This document shows, in pieces, positions 34,468 to 48,710 of a stretch of DNA of 64,000 nucleotides (position 1 is the first letter of the stretch; every line of letters starts with the position of its first letter). Where the stretch lies: the NCBI GenBank assembly GCA_028752905.1, contig JAQNBH010000004.1, positions 186,001-250,000 on the forward strand. The letters are read 5' to 3'. This DNA is from Cladorhizidae sp. MBARI D1340-BT2 (Eukaryota; Porifera; Demospongiae; Poecilosclerida; Cladorhizidae). The notes under the pieces were generated by a model that was given only the letters and a program-made list of their open reading frames with translations, was not told the DNA's origin and searched no databases. A program made the translations under genes and the position numbers.

Positions 34468-35644
34468 TGAATAATGTCATGTGAAAGTCAGTCAAAAAAT
34501 ATATTTTGGCCAACGAAACGCTTGAACTTGCTGTGCATGTACTTTACATGACCAACAACAAAAATAGCAAATTTGACATTCACAGCGATAGGCGTGTGCA
34601 CGCTGCTGCCGTCCACAGAAATGGGTGTGGCTCCTGTATGGAGGAGCACAAGACTCTATATACTAATATCTATATATTCACCAATTTACCATAATATTGT
34701 ATTACAGCATGTATGGAGCTACACATGGCAAGGTGAAAATAGAGTGGTGGACATATGGAAGTACAGTTATAGGGATATCCCAATTAGTGAGGCCAGTTCG
34801 GACCTATGCCCCTCTATTAATTGGAATGTCCCTATAACTGTACTTCCATATGTCCACCACTCTATTTTCACTTTGTCATGTGTAGCTCCATACATGCAGT
34901 AATAAATTATTAGGGTACATTGGTGAATATATAGATATTAGTATATAGAGTCTTGTGCTCCTCCACACAGGAGCCACACCTATTTCTGTGGACGGCAGCA
35001 GCGTGCACACGCCTATCGCTGTGAATGTCAAATTTGCTATTTTTGTTGTTGGTCATGTGAAGTACATGCACAGCAAGTTCAAGCGTTTCGTTGGACAAAT
35101 ATTTTTTTTTTCTTTCACAAGTTTTCCCCAAAAAATTATATATTATTGAGTTATGGAATAATGTATTGAATAATGTCATGTGAAAGTCAGTCAAAAAAAT
35201 ATATTTTGGCCAACGAAACGCTTGAACTTGCTGTGCATGTACTTTACATGACCAACAACAAAAATAGCAAATTTGACAATCACAGCGATAGGCGTGTGCA
35301 CGCTGCTGCCGTCCACAGAAATGGGTGTGGCTCCTGTGTGGAGGAGCACAAGACTCTATATACTAATATCTATATATTCACCAATTTACCATAATATTGT
35401 ATTACAGCATGTATGGAGCTACACATGGCAAGGTGAAAATAGAGTGGTGGACATATGGAAGTACAGTTATAGGGATATCCCAATTAGTGAGGCCAGTTCG
35501 GACCTATGCCCCTCTATTAATTGGAATGTCCCTATAACTGTACTTCCATATGTCCACCACTCTATTTTCACTTTGTCATGTGTAGCTCCATACATGCAGT
35601 AATAAATTATTAGGGTACATTGGTGAATATATAGATATTAGTAT
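34468..35644. repeat. A-type array at the U2 3' edge
   Basis: Starts in a truncated reverse spacer (TTGAATAATGTCATGTGAAA) and holds about 1.7 A units. The copy at 35273 shows the unusual combination of the spacer-side TTTAC variant with GTGTGG, a recombinant state. It ends at GATATTAGTAT, where a 400 bp insertion begins. Confidence 0.88.
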
Positions 35645-36044
35645 TCAGCCACAATATACTATATCCACCACACCGCACATGCACCTGAAGAATATTCGAA
35701 GTTCAACCATACCATTTTCACAAGATAAAACAATGTTTATGAGTCACTGTCGATAATCATATGAAAGCTATCGTTCACCCAGAGCAGGAATAAATATTAA
35801 ATATATTGTGCATGTGTTAGGTAAAGGGTCTGATGCAGTAAAAGATTTCTGGTACATGGAACTGCATCTTGGACCCGATGCAGATCATCAAAATCTTCCC
35901 TCAGCATCTGAAATGGCTGCTCTCGCATCTCCTGAGACAGTTCGTTTGGTATAGGAATGTTACTTGTTACTCCTTGAAGGAACAAATTCATGTCCTGCAT
36001 GGATCAAGGTACCTTGATCCATGCAGGACATGAATTTGTTCCTT
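35645..36044. mobile_element. 400 bp insertion ending in a perfect 68 bp palindrome
   Basis: Sequence unlike A, B or U. It replaces the inside of an A unit between the E terminus and the spacer remnant CCCAAAAAATTATAT. Its right end (35977-36044) is a perfect palindrome without loop, AAGGAACAAATTCATGTCCT to its inverse, centred on GGTACC. A minus-strand frame 36000-35797 (67 codons, starting MQDMNLFLQG) runs out of the palindrome. I do not recognise it and support for coding is weak. The mirror copy is 47132-47531. The origin may be a short hairpin-type element or a captured fragment. Confidence 0.6.
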
Positions 36045-36543
36045 TCCCAAAAAATTATATATTAATGAGTTATGGAATAATGTATTGAATAATGTCATGT
36101 GAAAGTCAGTCAAAAAAATATATTTTGGCCAACGAAACGCTTGAACTTGCTGTGCATGTACTTTACATGACCAACAACAAAAATAGCAAATTTGACATTC
36201 ACAGCGATAGGCGTGTGCACACTGCTGCCGTCCACAGAAATGGGTGTGGCTCCTGTATGGAGGAGCACAAGACTCTATATACTAATATCTATATATTCAC
36301 CAATTTACCATAATATTGTATTACAGCATGTATGGAGCTACACATGGCAAGGTGAAAATAGAGTGGTGGACATATGGAAGTACAGTTATAGGGATATCCC
36401 AATTAGTGAGGCCAGTTCGGACCTATGCCCCTCTATTAATTGGAATGCTGTGCATGTACTTCACATGACCAACAACAAAAATAGCAAATTTGACATTCAC
36501 AGCGATAGGCGTGTGCACGCTGCTGCCGTCCACAGAAATGGGT
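36045..36543. repeat. Rearranged A-type segment
   Basis: F arm and half an E module in normal order. At 36447/36448 the E centre (TTAATTGGAATG) is fused to the middle of an F arm (CTGTGCATGTAC). It ends at the B fusion AAATGGGT|CAAATCC at 36543/36544. Several breakpoints within 500 bp mark this as a rearrangement hot spot. Confidence 0.85.
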
Positions 36544-39500
36544 CAAATCCACACATGTATTAATAAACTATTAGGATACGTATGTGAATATTTAGAAATT
36601 AGTATATAGAGGTTGAAGACTATTTAGGTCCGAACTGGCCTCATTAATTGGGATATCCCTATAACTGAACTTCCATATGTTCACCACTCTATTTTTACCT
36701 TGGCATGTTCAGCTCCACACCTGCAGTAATAAACTATTAGGATAAGTATGTGAATATTTAGATATTAGTTAGAGGTTGAAGACTATTTATAGTTCATTAC
36801 ATTATTCCATAACTCATTAATATTAAATAGTCTTCAACCTCTATATACTAATTTCTAAATATTCACATACGTATCCTAATAGTTTATTAATACATGTGTG
36901 GAGTTGAACATAACAAGGTAAAAATAGAGTGGTGGACATATGGAAGTACAGTCATAGGGATATCCCAATTAATGAGGCCAGTTCAGACGTATGCCCCTAT
37001 ATTAATTGGAATGTCCCTATAACTGTACTTCCATATGTCCACCACTCTATATTTACCTTGTCATGTTCAAATCCACACATGCATTAATAAACTATTAGGA
37101 TACGTATGTGAATATTTAGAAATTAGTATATAGAGGTTGAAGACTATTTAGGTCCGAACTGGCCTCATTAATTGGGATATCCCTATAACTGTACTTCCAT
37201 ATGTCCACCACTCTATTTTTACCTTGTCATGTTCAGCTCCACACATGCAGTAATAAACTATTAGGATAAGTATGTGAATATTTAGATATTAGTTAGAGGT
37301 TGAAGACTATTTATAGTTCAATTCATTATTCCATAACTCATTAATATTAAATAGTCTTCAACCTCTATATACTAATTTCTAAATATTCACATACGTATCC
37401 TAATAGTTTATTAATACATGTGTGGAGTTGAACATAACAAGGTAAAAATAGAGTGGTGGACATATGGAAGTACAGTCATAGGGATATCCCAATTAATGAG
37501 GCCAGTTCAGACGTATGCCCCTATATTAATTGGAATGTCCCTATAACTGTACTTCCATATGTCCACCACTCTATATTTACCTTGTCATGTTCAAATCCAC
37601 ACATGCATTAATAAACTATTAGGATACGTATGTGAATATTTAGAAATTAGTCAATACATTATTCCATAACTCATTAATATATAATTTTTTGGGGAAAATT
37701 GTGAAAGTAAAAAAATATATTTGGCCAACGAAACGCTTGAACTTGCTGTGCATGTACTTTACATGACCAACAACAAAAATAGCAAATTTGACATTCACAG
37801 CGATAGGCGTGTGCACGCTGCTGCCGTCCACAGAAATGGGTGTGGCTCCTGTATGGAGGAGCACAAGACTCTATATACTAATATCTATATATTCACTAAT
37901 ATTGTATTACAGCATGTATGGAGCTACACATGGCAAGGTGAAAATAGAGTGGTGGACATATGGAAGTACAGTTATAGGGATATCCCAATTAATGAGGCCA
38001 GTTCGGACCTATGCCCCTCTATTAATTGGAATGTCCCTATAACTGTACTTCCATATGTCCACCACTCACTCTATATTTACCTTGTCATGTTCAAATCCAC
38101 ACATGTATTAATAAACTATTAGGATACGTATGTGAATATTTAGAAATTAGTATATAGAGGTTGAAGACTATTTAGGTCCGAACTGGCCTCATTAATTGGG
38201 ATATCCCTATAACTGAACTTCCATATGTTCACCACTCTATTTTTACCTTGGCATGTTCAGCTCCACACCTGCAGTAATAAACTATTAGGATAAGTATGTG
38301 AATATTTAGATATTAGTTAGAGGTTGAAGACTATTTATAGTTCATTACATTATTCCATAACTCATTAATATTAAATAGTCTTCAACCTCTATATACTAAT
38401 TTCTAAATATTCACATACGTATCCTAATAGTTTATTAATACATGTGTGGAGTTGAACATAACAAGGTAAAAATAGAGTGGTGGACATATGGAAGTACAGT
38501 CATAGGGATATCCCAATTAATGAGGCCAGTTCAGACGTATGCCCCTATATTAATGGGAATGTCCCTATAACTGTACTTCCATATGTCCACCACTCTATAT
38601 TTACCTTGTCATGTTCAAATCCACACATGCATTAATAAACTATTAGGATACGTATGTGAATATTTAGAAATTAGTATATAGAGGTTGAAGACTATTTAGG
38701 TCCGAACTGGCCTCATTAATTGGGATATCCCTATAACTGTACTTCCATATGTCCACCACTCTATTTTTACCTTGTCATGTTCAGCTCCACACATGCAGTA
38801 ATAAACTATTAGGATAAGTATGTGAATATTTAGATATTAGTTAGAGGTTGAAGACTATTTATAGTTCAATTCATTATTCCATAACTCATTAATATTAAAT
38901 AGTCTTCAACCTCTATATACTAATTTCTAAATATTCACATACGTATCCTAATAGTTTATTAATACATGTGTGGAGTTGAACATAACAAGGTAAAAATAGA
39001 GTGGTGGACATATGGAAGTACAGTCATAGGGATATCCCAATTAATGAGGCCAGTTCAGACGTATGCCCCTATATTAATTGGAATGTCCCTATAACTGTAC
39101 TTCCATATGTCCACCACTCTATATTTACCTTGTCATGTTCAAATCCACACATGCATTAATAAACTATTAGGATACGTATGTGAATATTTAGAAATTAGTC
39201 AATACATTATTCCATAACTCATTAATATATAATTTTTTGGGGAAAATTGTGAAAGTAAAAAAATATATTTGGCCAACGAAACGCTTGAACTTGCTGTGCA
39301 TGTACTTTACATGACCAACAACAAAAATAGCAAATTTGACATTCACAGCGATAGGCGTGTGCACGCTGCTGCCGTCCACAGAAATGGGTGTGGCTCCTGT
39401 ATGGAGGAGCACAAGACTCTATATACTAATATCTATATATTCACTAATATTGTATTACAGCATGTATGGAGCTACACATGGCAAGGTGAAAATAGAGTGG

Positions 39501-41607
39501 TGGACATATGGAAGTACAGTTATAGGGATATCCCAATTAATGAGGCCAGTTCGGACCTATGCCCCTCTATTAATTGGAATGTCCCTATAACTGTACTTCC
39601 ATATGTCCACCACTCACTCTATATTTACCTTGTCATGTTCAAATCCACACATGTATTAATAAACTATTAGGATACGTATGTGAATATTTAGAAATTAGTA
39701 TATAGAGGTTGAAGACTATTTAGGTCCGAACTGGCCTCATTAATTGGGATATCCCTATAACTGAACTTCCATATGTTCACCACTCTATTTTTACCTTGGC
39801 ATGTTCAGCTCCACACCTGCAGTAATAAACTATTAGGATAAGTATGTGAATATTTAGATATTAGTTAGAGGTTGAAGACTATTTATAGTTCATTACATTA
39901 TTCCATAACTCATTAATATTAAATAGTCTTCAACCTCTATATACTAATTTCTAAATATTCACATACGTATCCTAATAGTTTATTAATACATGTGTGGAGT
40001 TGAACATAACAAGGTAAAAATAGAGTGGTGGACATATGGAAGTACAGTCATAGGGATATCCCAATTAATGAGGCCAGTTCAGACGTATGCCCCTATATTA
40101 ATTGGAATGTCCCTATAACTGTACTTCCATATGTCCACCACTCTATATTTACCTTGTCATGTTCAAATCCACACATGCATTAATAAACTATTAGGATACG
40201 TATGTGAATATTTAGAAATTAGTATATAGAGGTTGAAGACTATTTAGGTCCGAACTGGCCTCATTAATTGGGATATCCCTATAACTGTACTTCCATATGT
40301 CCACCACTCTATTTTTACCTTGTCATGTTCAGCTCCACACATGCAGTAATAAACTATTAGGATAAGTATGTGAATATTTAGATATTAGTTAGAGGTTGAA
40401 GACTATTTATAGTTCAATTCATTATTCCATAACTCATTAATATTAAATAGTCTTCAACCTCTATATACTAATTTCTAAATATTCACATACGTATCCTAAT
40501 AGTTTATTAATACATGTGTGGAGTTGAACATAACAAGGTAAAAATAGAGTGGTGGACATATGGAAGTACAGTCATAGGGATATCCCAATTAATGAGGCCA
40601 GTTCAGACGTATGCCCCTATATTAATTGGAATGTCCCTATAACTGTACTTCCATATGTCCACCACTCTATATTTACCTTGTCATGTTCAAATCCACACAT
40701 GCATTAATAAACTATTAGGATACGTATGTGAATATTTAGAAATTAGTCAATACATTATTCCATAACTCATTAATATATAATTTTTTGGGGAAAATTGTGA
40801 AAGTAAAAAAATATATTTGGCCAACGAAACGCTTGAACTTGCTGTGCATGTACTTTACATGACCAACAACAAAAATAGCAAATTTGACATTCACAGCGAT
40901 AGGCGTGTGCACGCTGCTGCCGTCCACAGAAATGGGTGTGGCTCCTGTATGGAGGAGCACAAGACTCTATATACTAATATCTATATATTCACTAATATTG
41001 TATTACAGCATGTATGGAGCTACACATGGCAAGGTGAAAATAGAGTGGTGGACATATGGAAGTACAGTTATAGGGATATCCCAATTAATGAGGCCAGTTC
41101 GGACCTATGCCCCTCTATTAATTGGAATGTCCCTATAACTGTACTTCCATATGTCCACCACTCACTCTATATTTACCTTGTCATGTTCAAATCCACACAT
41201 GTATTAATAAACTATTAGGATACGTATGTGAATATTTAGAAATTAGTATATAGAGGTTGAAGACTATTTAGGTCCGAACTGGCCTCATTAATTGGGATAT
41301 CCCTATAACTGAACTTCCATATGTTCACCACTCTATTTTTACCTTGGCATGTTCAGCTCCACACCTGCAGTAATAAACTATTAGGATAAGTATGTGAATA
41401 TTTAGATATTAGTTAGAGGTTGAAGACTATTTATAGTTCATTACATTATTCCATAACTCATTAATATTAAATAGTCTTCAACCTCTATATACTAATTTCT
41501 AAATATTCACATACGTATCCTAATAGTTTATTAATACATGTGTGGAGTTGAACATAACAAGGTAAAAATAGAGTGGTGGACATATGGAAGTACAGTCATA
41601 GGGATAT
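36544..41607. repeat. B-type array, left arm of the central palindrome
   Basis: About 3.3 units of 1548 bp with F blocks at 37722, 39270 and 40818. It is mirrored to the base by 42360-46633 (coordinate sum 83176) up to about 40990. Single-base differences such as TTAATGGGAATG near 38553 and CATTCCCATTAAT near 44623 are themselves mirrored. Confidence 0.92.
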
Positions 41608-42359
41608 TGTTGGTCATGTGAAGTACATGCACAGCAAGTTCAAGCGTTTCGTTGGCCAAATATTTTTTTCTTCTTTCACAAGTTTTCCCCAAAAAATTAT
41701 ATATTAATGAGTTATGGAATAATGTATTGAATAATGTCATGTGAAAGTCAGTCAAAAAAATATATTTTGGCCAACGAAACGCTTGAACTTGCTGTGCATG
41801 TACTTTACATGACCAACAACAAAAATAGCAAATTTGACATTCACAGCGATAGGCGTGTGCACGCTGCTGTCGTCCACAGAAATGGGTGTGGCTCCTGTAT
41901 GGAGGAGCACAAGACTCTATATACTAATATCTATATATTCACCAATTTACCATAATATTGTATTACAGCATGTATGGAGCTACACATGACAAAGTGAAAA
42001 TAGAGTGGTGGACATATGGAAGTACAGTTATAGGGACATTCCAATTAATAGAGGGGCATAGGTCCGAACTGGCCTCACTAATTGGGATATCCCTATAACT
42101 GTACTTCCATATGTCCACCACTCTATTTTCACCTTGCCATGTGTAGCTCCATACATGCTGTAATACAATATTATGGTAAATTGGTGAATATATAGATATT
42201 AGTATATAGAGTCTTGTGCTCCTCCATACAGGAGCCACACCCATTTCTGTGGACGGCAGCAGCGTGCACACGCCTATCGCTGTGAATGTCAAATTTGCTA
42301 TTTTTGTTGTTGGTCATGTAAAGTACATGCACAGCAAGTTCAAGCGTTTCGTTGGCCAA
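41608..42359. repeat. A-type core at the palindrome centre
   Basis: One A unit with the spacer reversed at 41734 and the E centre reversed near 42060. It is equivalent to 22119-22870. At 42359/42360 the F arm (TTGGCCAAATATAT) passes directly into the inverse B array. The fold-back point therefore lies in an arm that is itself part of an inverted repeat. Confidence 0.88.
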
Positions 42360-45300
42360 ATATATTTTTTTACTTTCACAATTTTCCCCAAAAAATTATA
42401 TATTAATGAGTTATGGAATAATGTATTGACTAATTTCTAAATATTCACATACGTATCCTAATAGTTTATTAATGCATGTGTGGATTTGAACATGACAAGG
42501 TAAATATAGAGTGGTGGACATATGGAAGTACAGTTATAGGGACATTCCAATTAATATAGGGGCATACGTCTGAACTGGCCTCATTAATTGGGATATCCCT
42601 ATGACTGTACTTCCATATGTCCACCACTCTATTTTTACCTTGTTATGTTCAACTCCACACATGTATTAATAAACTATTAGGATACGTATGTGAATATTTA
42701 GAAATTAGTATATAGAGGTTGAAGACTATTTAATATTAATGAGTTATGGAATAATGAATTGAACTATAAATAGTCTTCAACCTCTAACTAATATCTAAAT
42801 ATTCACATACTTATCCTAATAGTTTATTACTGCATGTGTGGAGCTGAACATGACAAGGTAAAAATAGAGTGGTGGACATATGGAAGTACAGTTATAGGGA
42901 TATCCCAATTAATGAGGCCAGTTCGGACCTAAATAGTCTTCAACCTCTATATACTAATTTCTAAATATTAACATACGTATCCTAATAGTTTATTAATGCA
43001 TGTGTGGATTTGAACATGACAAGGTAAATATAGAGTGGTGGACATATGGAAGTACAGTTATAGGGACATTCCAATTAATATAGGGGCATACGTCTGAACT
43101 GGCCTCATTAATTGGGATATCCCTATGACTGTACTTCCATATGTCCACCACTCTATTTTTACCTTGTTATGTTCAACTCCACACATGTATTAATAAACTA
43201 TTAGGATACGTATGTGAATATTTAGAAATTAGTATATAGAGGTTGAAGACTATTTAATATTAATGAGTTATGGAATAATGTAATGAACTATAAATAGTCT
43301 TCAACCTCTAACTAATATCTAAATATTCACATACTTATCCTAATAGTTTATTACTGCAGGTGTGGAGCTGAACATGCCAAGGTAAAAATAGAGTGGTGAA
43401 CATATGGAAGTTCAGTTATAGGGATATCCCAATTAATGAGGCCAGTTCGGACCTAAATAGTCTTCAACCTCTATATACTAATTTCTAAATATTCACATAC
43501 GTATCCTAATAGTTTATTAATACATGTGTGGATTTGAACATGACAAGGTAAATATAGAGTGAGTGGTGGACATATGGAAGTACAGTTATAGGGACATTCC
43601 AATTAATAGAGGGGCATAGGTCCGAACTGGCCTCATTAATTGGGATATCCCTATAACTGTACTTCCATATGTCCACCACTCTATTTTCACCTTGCCATGT
43701 GTAGCTCCATACATGCTGTAATACAATATTAGTGAATATATAGATATTAGTATATAGAGTCTTGTGCTCCTCCATACAGGAGCCACACCCATTTCTGTGG
43801 ACGGCAGCAGCGTGCACACGCCTATCGCTGTGAATGTCAAATTTGCTATTTTTGTTGTTGGTCATGTAAAGTACATGCACAGCAAGTTCAAGCGTTTCGT
43901 TGGCCAAATATATTTTTTTACTTTCACAATTTTCCCCAAAAAATTATATATTAATGAGTTATGGAATAATGTATTGACTAATTTCTAAATATTCACATAC
44001 GTATCCTAATAGTTTATTAATGCATGTGTGGATTTGAACATGACAAGGTAAATATAGAGTGGTGGACATATGGAAGTACAGTTATAGGGACATTCCAATT
44101 AATATAGGGGCATACGTCTGAACTGGCCTCATTAATTGGGATATCCCTATGACTGTACTTCCATATGTCCACCACTCTATTTTTACCTTGTTATGTTCAA
44201 CTCCACACATGTATTAATAAACTATTAGGATACGTATGTGAATATTTAGAAATTAGTATATAGAGGTTGAAGACTATTTAATATTAATGAGTTATGGAAT
44301 AATGAATTGAACTATAAATAGTCTTCAACCTCTAACTAATATCTAAATATTCACATACTTATCCTAATAGTTTATTACTGCATGTGTGGAGCTGAACATG
44401 ACAAGGTAAAAATAGAGTGGTGGACATATGGAAGTACAGTTATAGGGATATCCCAATTAATGAGGCCAGTTCGGACCTAAATAGTCTTCAACCTCTATAT
44501 ACTAATTTCTAAATATTCACATACGTATCCTAATAGTTTATTAATGCATGTGTGGATTTGAACATGACAAGGTAAATATAGAGTGGTGGACATATGGAAG
44601 TACAGTTATAGGGACATTCCCATTAATATAGGGGCATACGTCTGAACTGGCCTCATTAATTGGGATATCCCTATGACTGTACTTCCATATGTCCACCACT
44701 CTATTTTTACCTTGTTATGTTCAACTCCACACATGTATTAATAAACTATTAGGATACGTATGTGAATATTTAGAAATTAGTATATAGAGGTTGAAGACTA
44801 TTTAATATTAATGAGTTATGGAATAATGTAATGAACTATAAATAGTCTTCAACCTCTAACTAATATCTAAATATTCACATACTTATCCTAATAGTTTATT
44901 ACTGCAGGTGTGGAGCTGAACATGCCAAGGTAAAAATAGAGTGGTGAACATATGGAAGTTCAGTTATAGGGATATCCCAATTAATGAGGCCAGTTCGGAC
45001 CTAAATAGTCTTCAACCTCTATATACTAATTTCTAAATATTCACATACGTATCCTAATAGTTTATTAATACATGTGTGGATTTGAACATGACAAGGTAAA
45101 TATAGAGTGAGTGGTGGACATATGGAAGTACAGTTATAGGGACATTCCAATTAATAGAGGGGCATAGGTCCGAACTGGCCTCATTAATTGGGATATCCCT
45201 ATAACTGTACTTCCATATGTCCACCACTCTATTTTCACCTTGCCATGTGTAGCTCCATACATGCTGTAATACAATATTAGTGAATATATAGATATTAGTA

Positions 45301-46633
45301 TATAGAGTCTTGTGCTCCTCCATACAGGAGCCACACCCATTTCTGTGGACGGCAGCAGCGTGCACACGCCTATCGCTGTGAATGTCAAATTTGCTATTTT
45401 TGTTGTTGGTCATGTAAAGTACATGCACAGCAAGTTCAAGCGTTTCGTTGGCCAAATATATTTTTTTACTTTCACAATTTTCCCCAAAAAATTATATATT
45501 AATGAGTTATGGAATAATGTATTGACTAATTTCTAAATATTCACATACGTATCCTAATAGTTTATTAATGCATGTGTGGATTTGAACATGACAAGGTAAA
45601 TATAGAGTGGTGGACATATGGAAGTACAGTTATAGGGACATTCCAATTAATATAGGGGCATACGTCTGAACTGGCCTCATTAATTGGGATATCCCTATGA
45701 CTGTACTTCCATATGTCCACCACTCTATTTTTACCTTGTTATGTTCAACTCCACACATGTATTAATAAACTATTAGGATACGTATGTGAATATTTAGAAA
45801 TTAGTATATAGAGGTTGAAGACTATTTAATATTAATGAGTTATGGAATAATGAATTGAACTATAAATAGTCTTCAACCTCTAACTAATATCTAAATATTC
45901 ACATACTTATCCTAATAGTTTATTACTGCATGTGTGGAGCTGAACATGACAAGGTAAAAATAGAGTGGTGGACATATGGAAGTACAGTTATAGGGATATC
46001 CCAATTAATGAGGCCAGTTCGGACCTAAATAGTCTTCAACCTCTATATACTAATTTCTAAATATTCACATACGTATCCTAATAGTTTATTAATGCATGTG
46101 TGGATTTGAACATGACAAGGTAAATATAGAGTGGTGGACATATGGAAGTACAGTTATAGGGACATTCCAATTAATATAGGGGCATACGTCTGAACTGGCC
46201 TCATTAATTGGGATATCCCTATGACTGTACTTCCATATGTCCACCACTCTATTTTTACCTTGTTATGTTCAACTCCACACATGTATTAATAAACTATTAG
46301 GATACGTATGTGAATATTTAGAAATTAGTATATAGAGGTTGAAGACTATTTAATATTAATGAGTTATGGAATAATGTAATGAACTATAAATAGTCTTCAA
46401 CCTCTAACTAATATCTAAATATTCACATACTTATCCTAATAGTTTATTACTGCAGGTGTGGAGCTGAACATGCCAAGGTAAAAATAGAGTGGTGAACATA
46501 TGGAAGTTCAGTTATAGGGATATCCCAATTAATGAGGCCAGTTCGGACCTAAATAGTCTTCAACCTCTATATACTAATTTCTAAATATTCACATACGTAT
46601 CCTAATAGTTTATTAATACATGTGTGGATTTGA
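42360..46633. repeat. B-type array, right arm of the central palindrome
   Basis: Inverse of 36544-40816 with F blocks ending at 43906 and 45454. It ends at the fusion GTGTGGATTTG|ACCCATTT also seen at 2150/2151. Confidence 0.92.
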
Positions 46634-47131
46634 CCCATTTCTGTGGACGGCAGCAGCGTGCACACGCCTATCGCTGTGAATGTCAAATTTGCTATTTTTG
46701 TTGTTGGTCATGTGAAGTACATGCACAGCATTCCAATTAATAGAGGGGCATAGGTCCGAACTGGCCTCACTAATTGGGATATCCCTATAACTGTACTTCC
46801 ATATGTCCACCACTCTATTTTCACCTTGCCATGTGTAGCTCCATACATGCTGTAATACAATATTATGGTAAATTGGTGAATATATAGATATTAGTATATA
46901 GAGTCTTGTGCTCCTCCATACAGGAGCCACACCCATTTCTGTGGACGGCAGCAGTGTGCACACGCCTATCGCTGTGAATGTCAAATTTGCTATTTTTGTT
47001 GTTGGTCATGTAAAGTACATGCACAGCAAGTTCAAGCGTTTCGTTGGCCAAAATATATTTTTTTGACTGACTTTCACATGACATTATTCAATACATTATT
47101 CCATAACTCATTAATATATAATTTTTTGGGA
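46634..47131. repeat. Rearranged A-type segment (mirror)
   Basis: Exact inverse of 36045-36543, including the F/E fusion at about 46729 (TGCACAGCA|TTCCAATTAA). Confidence 0.87.
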
Positions 47132-47531
47132 AAGGAACAAATTCATGTCCTGCATGGATCAAGGTACCTTGATCCATGCAGGACATGAATTTGTTCCTTC
47201 AAGGAGTAACAAGTAACATTCCTATACCAAACGAACTGTCTCAGGAGATGCGAGAGCAGCCATTTCAGATGCTGAGGGAAGATTTTGATGATCTGCATCG
47301 GGTCCAAGATGCAGTTCCATGTACCAGAAATCTTTTACTGCATCAGACCCTTTACCTAACACATGCACAATATATTTAATATTTATTCCTGCTCTGGGTG
47401 AACGATAGCTTTCATATGATTATCGACAGTGACTCATAAACATTGTTTTATCTTGTGAAAATGGTATGGTTGAACTTCGAATATTCTTCAGGTGCATGTG
47501 CGGTGTGGTGGATATAGTATATTGTGGCTGA
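47132..47531. mobile_element. Mirror copy of the 400 bp insertion
   Basis: Perfect palindrome at 47132-47199, then the 67-codon plus-strand frame 47176-47379, then unique sequence ending GTGGCTGA before the E terminus TACTAATATC. It is identical to the left copy. Confidence 0.6.
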
Positions 47532-48710
47532 ATACTAATATCTATATATTCACCAATGTACCCTAATAATTTATTACTGCATGTATGGAGCTACACATGA
47601 CAAAGTGAAAATAGAGTGGTGGACATATGGAAGTACAGTTATAGGGACATTCCAATTAATAGAGGGGCATAGGTCCGAACTGGCCTCACTAATTGGGATA
47701 TCCCTATAACTGTACTTCCATATGTCCACCACTCTATTTTCACCTTGCCATGTGTAGCTCCATACATGCTGTAATACAATATTATGGTAAATTGGTGAAT
47801 ATATAGATATTAGTATATAGAGTCTTGTGCTCCTCCACACAGGAGCCACACCCATTTCTGTGGACGGCAGCAGCGTGCACACGCCTATCGCTGTGATTGT
47901 CAAATTTGCTATTTTTGTTGTTGGTCATGTAAAGTACATGCACAGCAAGTTCAAGCGTTTCGTTGGCCAAAATATATTTTTTTGACTGACTTTCACATGA
48001 CATTATTCAATACATTATTCCATAACTCAATAATATATAATTTTTTGGGGAAAACTTGTGAAAGAAAAAAAAAATATTTGTCCAACGAAACGCTTGAACT
48101 TGCTGTGCATGTACTTCACATGACCAACAACAAAAATAGCAAATTTGACATTCACAGCGATAGGCGTGTGCACGCTGCTGCCGTCCACAGAAATAGGTGT
48201 GGCTCCTGTGTGGAGGAGCACAAGACTCTATATACTAATATCTATATATTCACCAATGTACCCTAATAATTTATTACTGCATGTATGGAGCTACACATGA
48301 CAAAGTGAAAATAGAGTGGTGGACATATGGAAGTACAGTTATAGGGACATTCCAATTAATAGAGGGGCATAGGTCCGAACTGGCCTCACTAATTGGGATA
48401 TCCCTATAACTGTACTTCCATATGTCCACCACTCTATTTTCACCTTGCCATGTGTAGCTCCATACATGCTGTAATACAATATTATGGTAAATTGGTGAAT
48501 ATATAGATATTAGTATATAGAGTCTTGTGCTCCTCCATACAGGAGCCACACCCATTTCTGTGGACGGCAGCAGCGTGCACACGCCTATCGCTGTGAATGT
48601 CAAATTTGCTATTTTTGTTGTTGGTCATGTAAAGTACATGCACAGCAAGTTCAAGCGTTTCGTTGGCCAAAATATATTTTTTGACTGACTTTCACATGAC
48701 ATTATTCAAT
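47532..48710. repeat. A-type array at the U3 3' edge
   Basis: Inverse of 34468-35644 with forward spacers at 47982 and 48683 (truncated). It shares the rare arm variants ACTCAATAATATA and TTTGTCCAACG with the left arm. Confidence 0.88.
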
